From the NCBI RefSeq assembly GCF_014490485.1, contig NZ_JACTVA010000003.1, positions 124,001-188,000 on the forward strand: a stretch of DNA of 64,000 nucleotides, read 5' to 3'. Shown piece by piece: positions 63,265-64,000 of the stretch; within the stretch, counting starts at the first letter, position 1, and every line of letters begins with the position of its first letter. Under the pieces are notes generated by a model. The model was not told where the DNA came from. It saw only the letters and a list, made by a program, of their open reading frames with translations, and searched no databases. This DNA is from Teichococcus aerophilus (lineage in GTDB: Bacteria > Pseudomonadota > Alphaproteobacteria > Acetobacterales > Acetobacteraceae). Made by a program: the position numbers and the translations under genes.

Positions 63265-64000
63265 ATGGAACTCCGCCACCTTCGCGCCTTCCTGGCTGTG
63301 TCCGAGACGCTGCATTTCACGCAGGCGGCGGAACGTCTTGGCCTCTCCCCACCCGCGCTGACCGAGCAGATCCAGGGGTTGGAGGCGCTGCTGGGCGCCC
63401 GGCTGTTTCGCCGTACCAAGCGCAGCGTGGCGCTGACCGATGCCGGGCGGCTGTTCCTGCAGGAAGCCGCCCCTGCCCTGGCCCAGGTGGAACGGGCGGA
63501 GCGGATCGGCCGCCTCGCCGGGCGCGGGGAGCGCGGCATCGTCGCCATCGGCTTCGCCGCATCGGCCGCGTTTTCCGGCGTGCTGGCCGCCAGCGTAAAC
63601 GCTTGGCGCGCCATCCACCCCGAGGTCGAGCTACGGCTGCAGGAGTTGGAAACCATCCCGCAATTGGCTGCGCTGGCGGCGGGGCAACTGGATATCGGCT
63701 TCATCCGCCCGCCGGTGCAGGCGCCGGACGGCATTGCCACCACGCCTCTGTTGCAGGAACCGCTCTGGCTGGCCCTGCCCGCCTTCCACGCCCTCTGCGC
63801 CCTGCCCGAGGTCGCGCCGGCACAACTGGCCGAGGAGCCCTTCGTCAGCCCGGATTTCGACACCGGCACCGGCTTCCACCATCACACCATGGCGTTGGGG
63901 CAGGCCGCCGGCTTCACCCCGCGCATCGCGCACCGCGGGCGGGACCTCGTCGCGGTGGTCAGCCTGGTCGGGCTGGGGCTGGGCGTGGCGCTGGTGCCGG
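63265..64000 (+). CDS. LysR-family transcriptional regulator, 5' part
   Basis: The first 245 residues of a LysR-type regulator; the gene runs off the window end. The N-terminal helix-turn-helix is MELRHLRAFLAVSETLHFTQ with AAERLGLSPPALTEQIQGLE, and the periplasmic-binding-protein-like effector domain follows from about residue 90 (GIVAIGFAASAAFSGVL). The effector is unknown. Divergence from the MFS gene and the palindrome between them point to control of that transporter. Confidence 0.93.
   Translation, partial: MELRHLRAFLAVSETLHFTQAAERLGLSPPALTEQIQGLEALLGARLFRRTKRSVALTDAGRLFLQEAAPALAQVERAERIGRLAGRGERGIVAIGFAASAAFSGVLAASVNAWRAIHPEVELRLQELETIPQLAALAAGQLDIGFIRPPVQAPDGIATTPLLQEPLWLALPAFHALCALPEVAPAQLAEEPFVSPDFDTGTGFHHHTMALGQAAGFTPRIAHRGRDLVAVVSLVGLGLGVALVP

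Noticed and set aside
61798-63618. Long minus-strand open frame in a different register over the MFS gene
   Set aside because: The register from 63134 encodes a complete 12-helix MFS protein; the other register is His/Arg/Gly-rich and lacks motifs.

Overview
The window is GC-rich, densely coded DNA from an alphaproteobacterial chromosome. Acetobacteraceae, and a Roseomonas-like genus in particular, is the most likely source. This rests on the pdhA-pdhB(lipoyl)-pdhC-lpd-lipA order, the trpEGDC-moaC-moeA-lexA order, an SOS box of the alphaproteobacterial GTTC-N7-GTTC type, and long runs of stop/start overlapping genes. I saw no tRNA or rRNA gene, no insertion sequence, no prophage and no CRISPR array.

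Layout. 1-7.1 kb: pyruvate dehydrogenase complex (E1 alpha partial, lipoylated E1 beta, E2, a small acetyltransferase, E3), lipoyl synthase and a COQ10/RatA-type START protein. 7.2-10.6 kb: threonine aldolase, an M20 dipeptidase and tpiA. 10.7-19.3 kb: ppiD, trpE, trpG, trpD, trpC, moaC, moeA, then lexA with its own SOS box. 19.3-24.8 kb: comEC, gltX, an M20 amidohydrolase and a small exported protein. 25-29.4 kb: an orphan protein, an EnvZ/OmpR-like two-component pair and a class I aminotransferase. 29.5-34.1 kb: a branched-chain-amino-acid-type ABC importer with a fused LivH-LivM permease. 34.2-43.6 kb: a class III aminotransferase/kinase pair resembling hydroxylysine catabolism, nhaA, an MmcQ/YjbR protein, a PhoX-like protein coupled to a BisC/TorA-type molybdoenzyme, and a DUF2585 protein. 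43.8-51.4 kb: an O-antigen ligase-like protein and a peptide-type ABC importer with a fused permease-ATPase, followed by a creatininase-family hydrolase. 51.8-56.3 kb: an IlvD/Edd sugar-acid-type dehydratase, a VOC protein, a DapA-family lyase and a Gfo/Idh/MocA oxidoreductase. 56.4-64 kb: secD-secF, an EAL protein with an altered loop, an iron-type alcohol dehydrogenase, an MFS transporter and a divergent LysR regulator cut by the window end.

The first third is housekeeping: acetyl-CoA synthesis, tryptophan, molybdenum cofactor, protein folding and SOS control. The second half is a mosaic of catabolic and transport modules typical of soil or plant-associated bacteria. The moaC/moeA products would supply cofactor to enzymes such as the molybdoenzyme at 40.6-42.9 kb.

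Two non-coding patterns stand out. One is a dispersed repeat with core TAGAGCRTGRTSGC that begins exactly at the stop codon of three unrelated genes. The other is a set of four terminators sharing the core GGGGAA-NNAA-TTCCCC. I found no clearly new multi-gene system. The best candidates for follow-up are the stop-codon repeat, the hydroxylysine-type pair, the PhoX/molybdoenzyme pair and the creatininase transporter operon.
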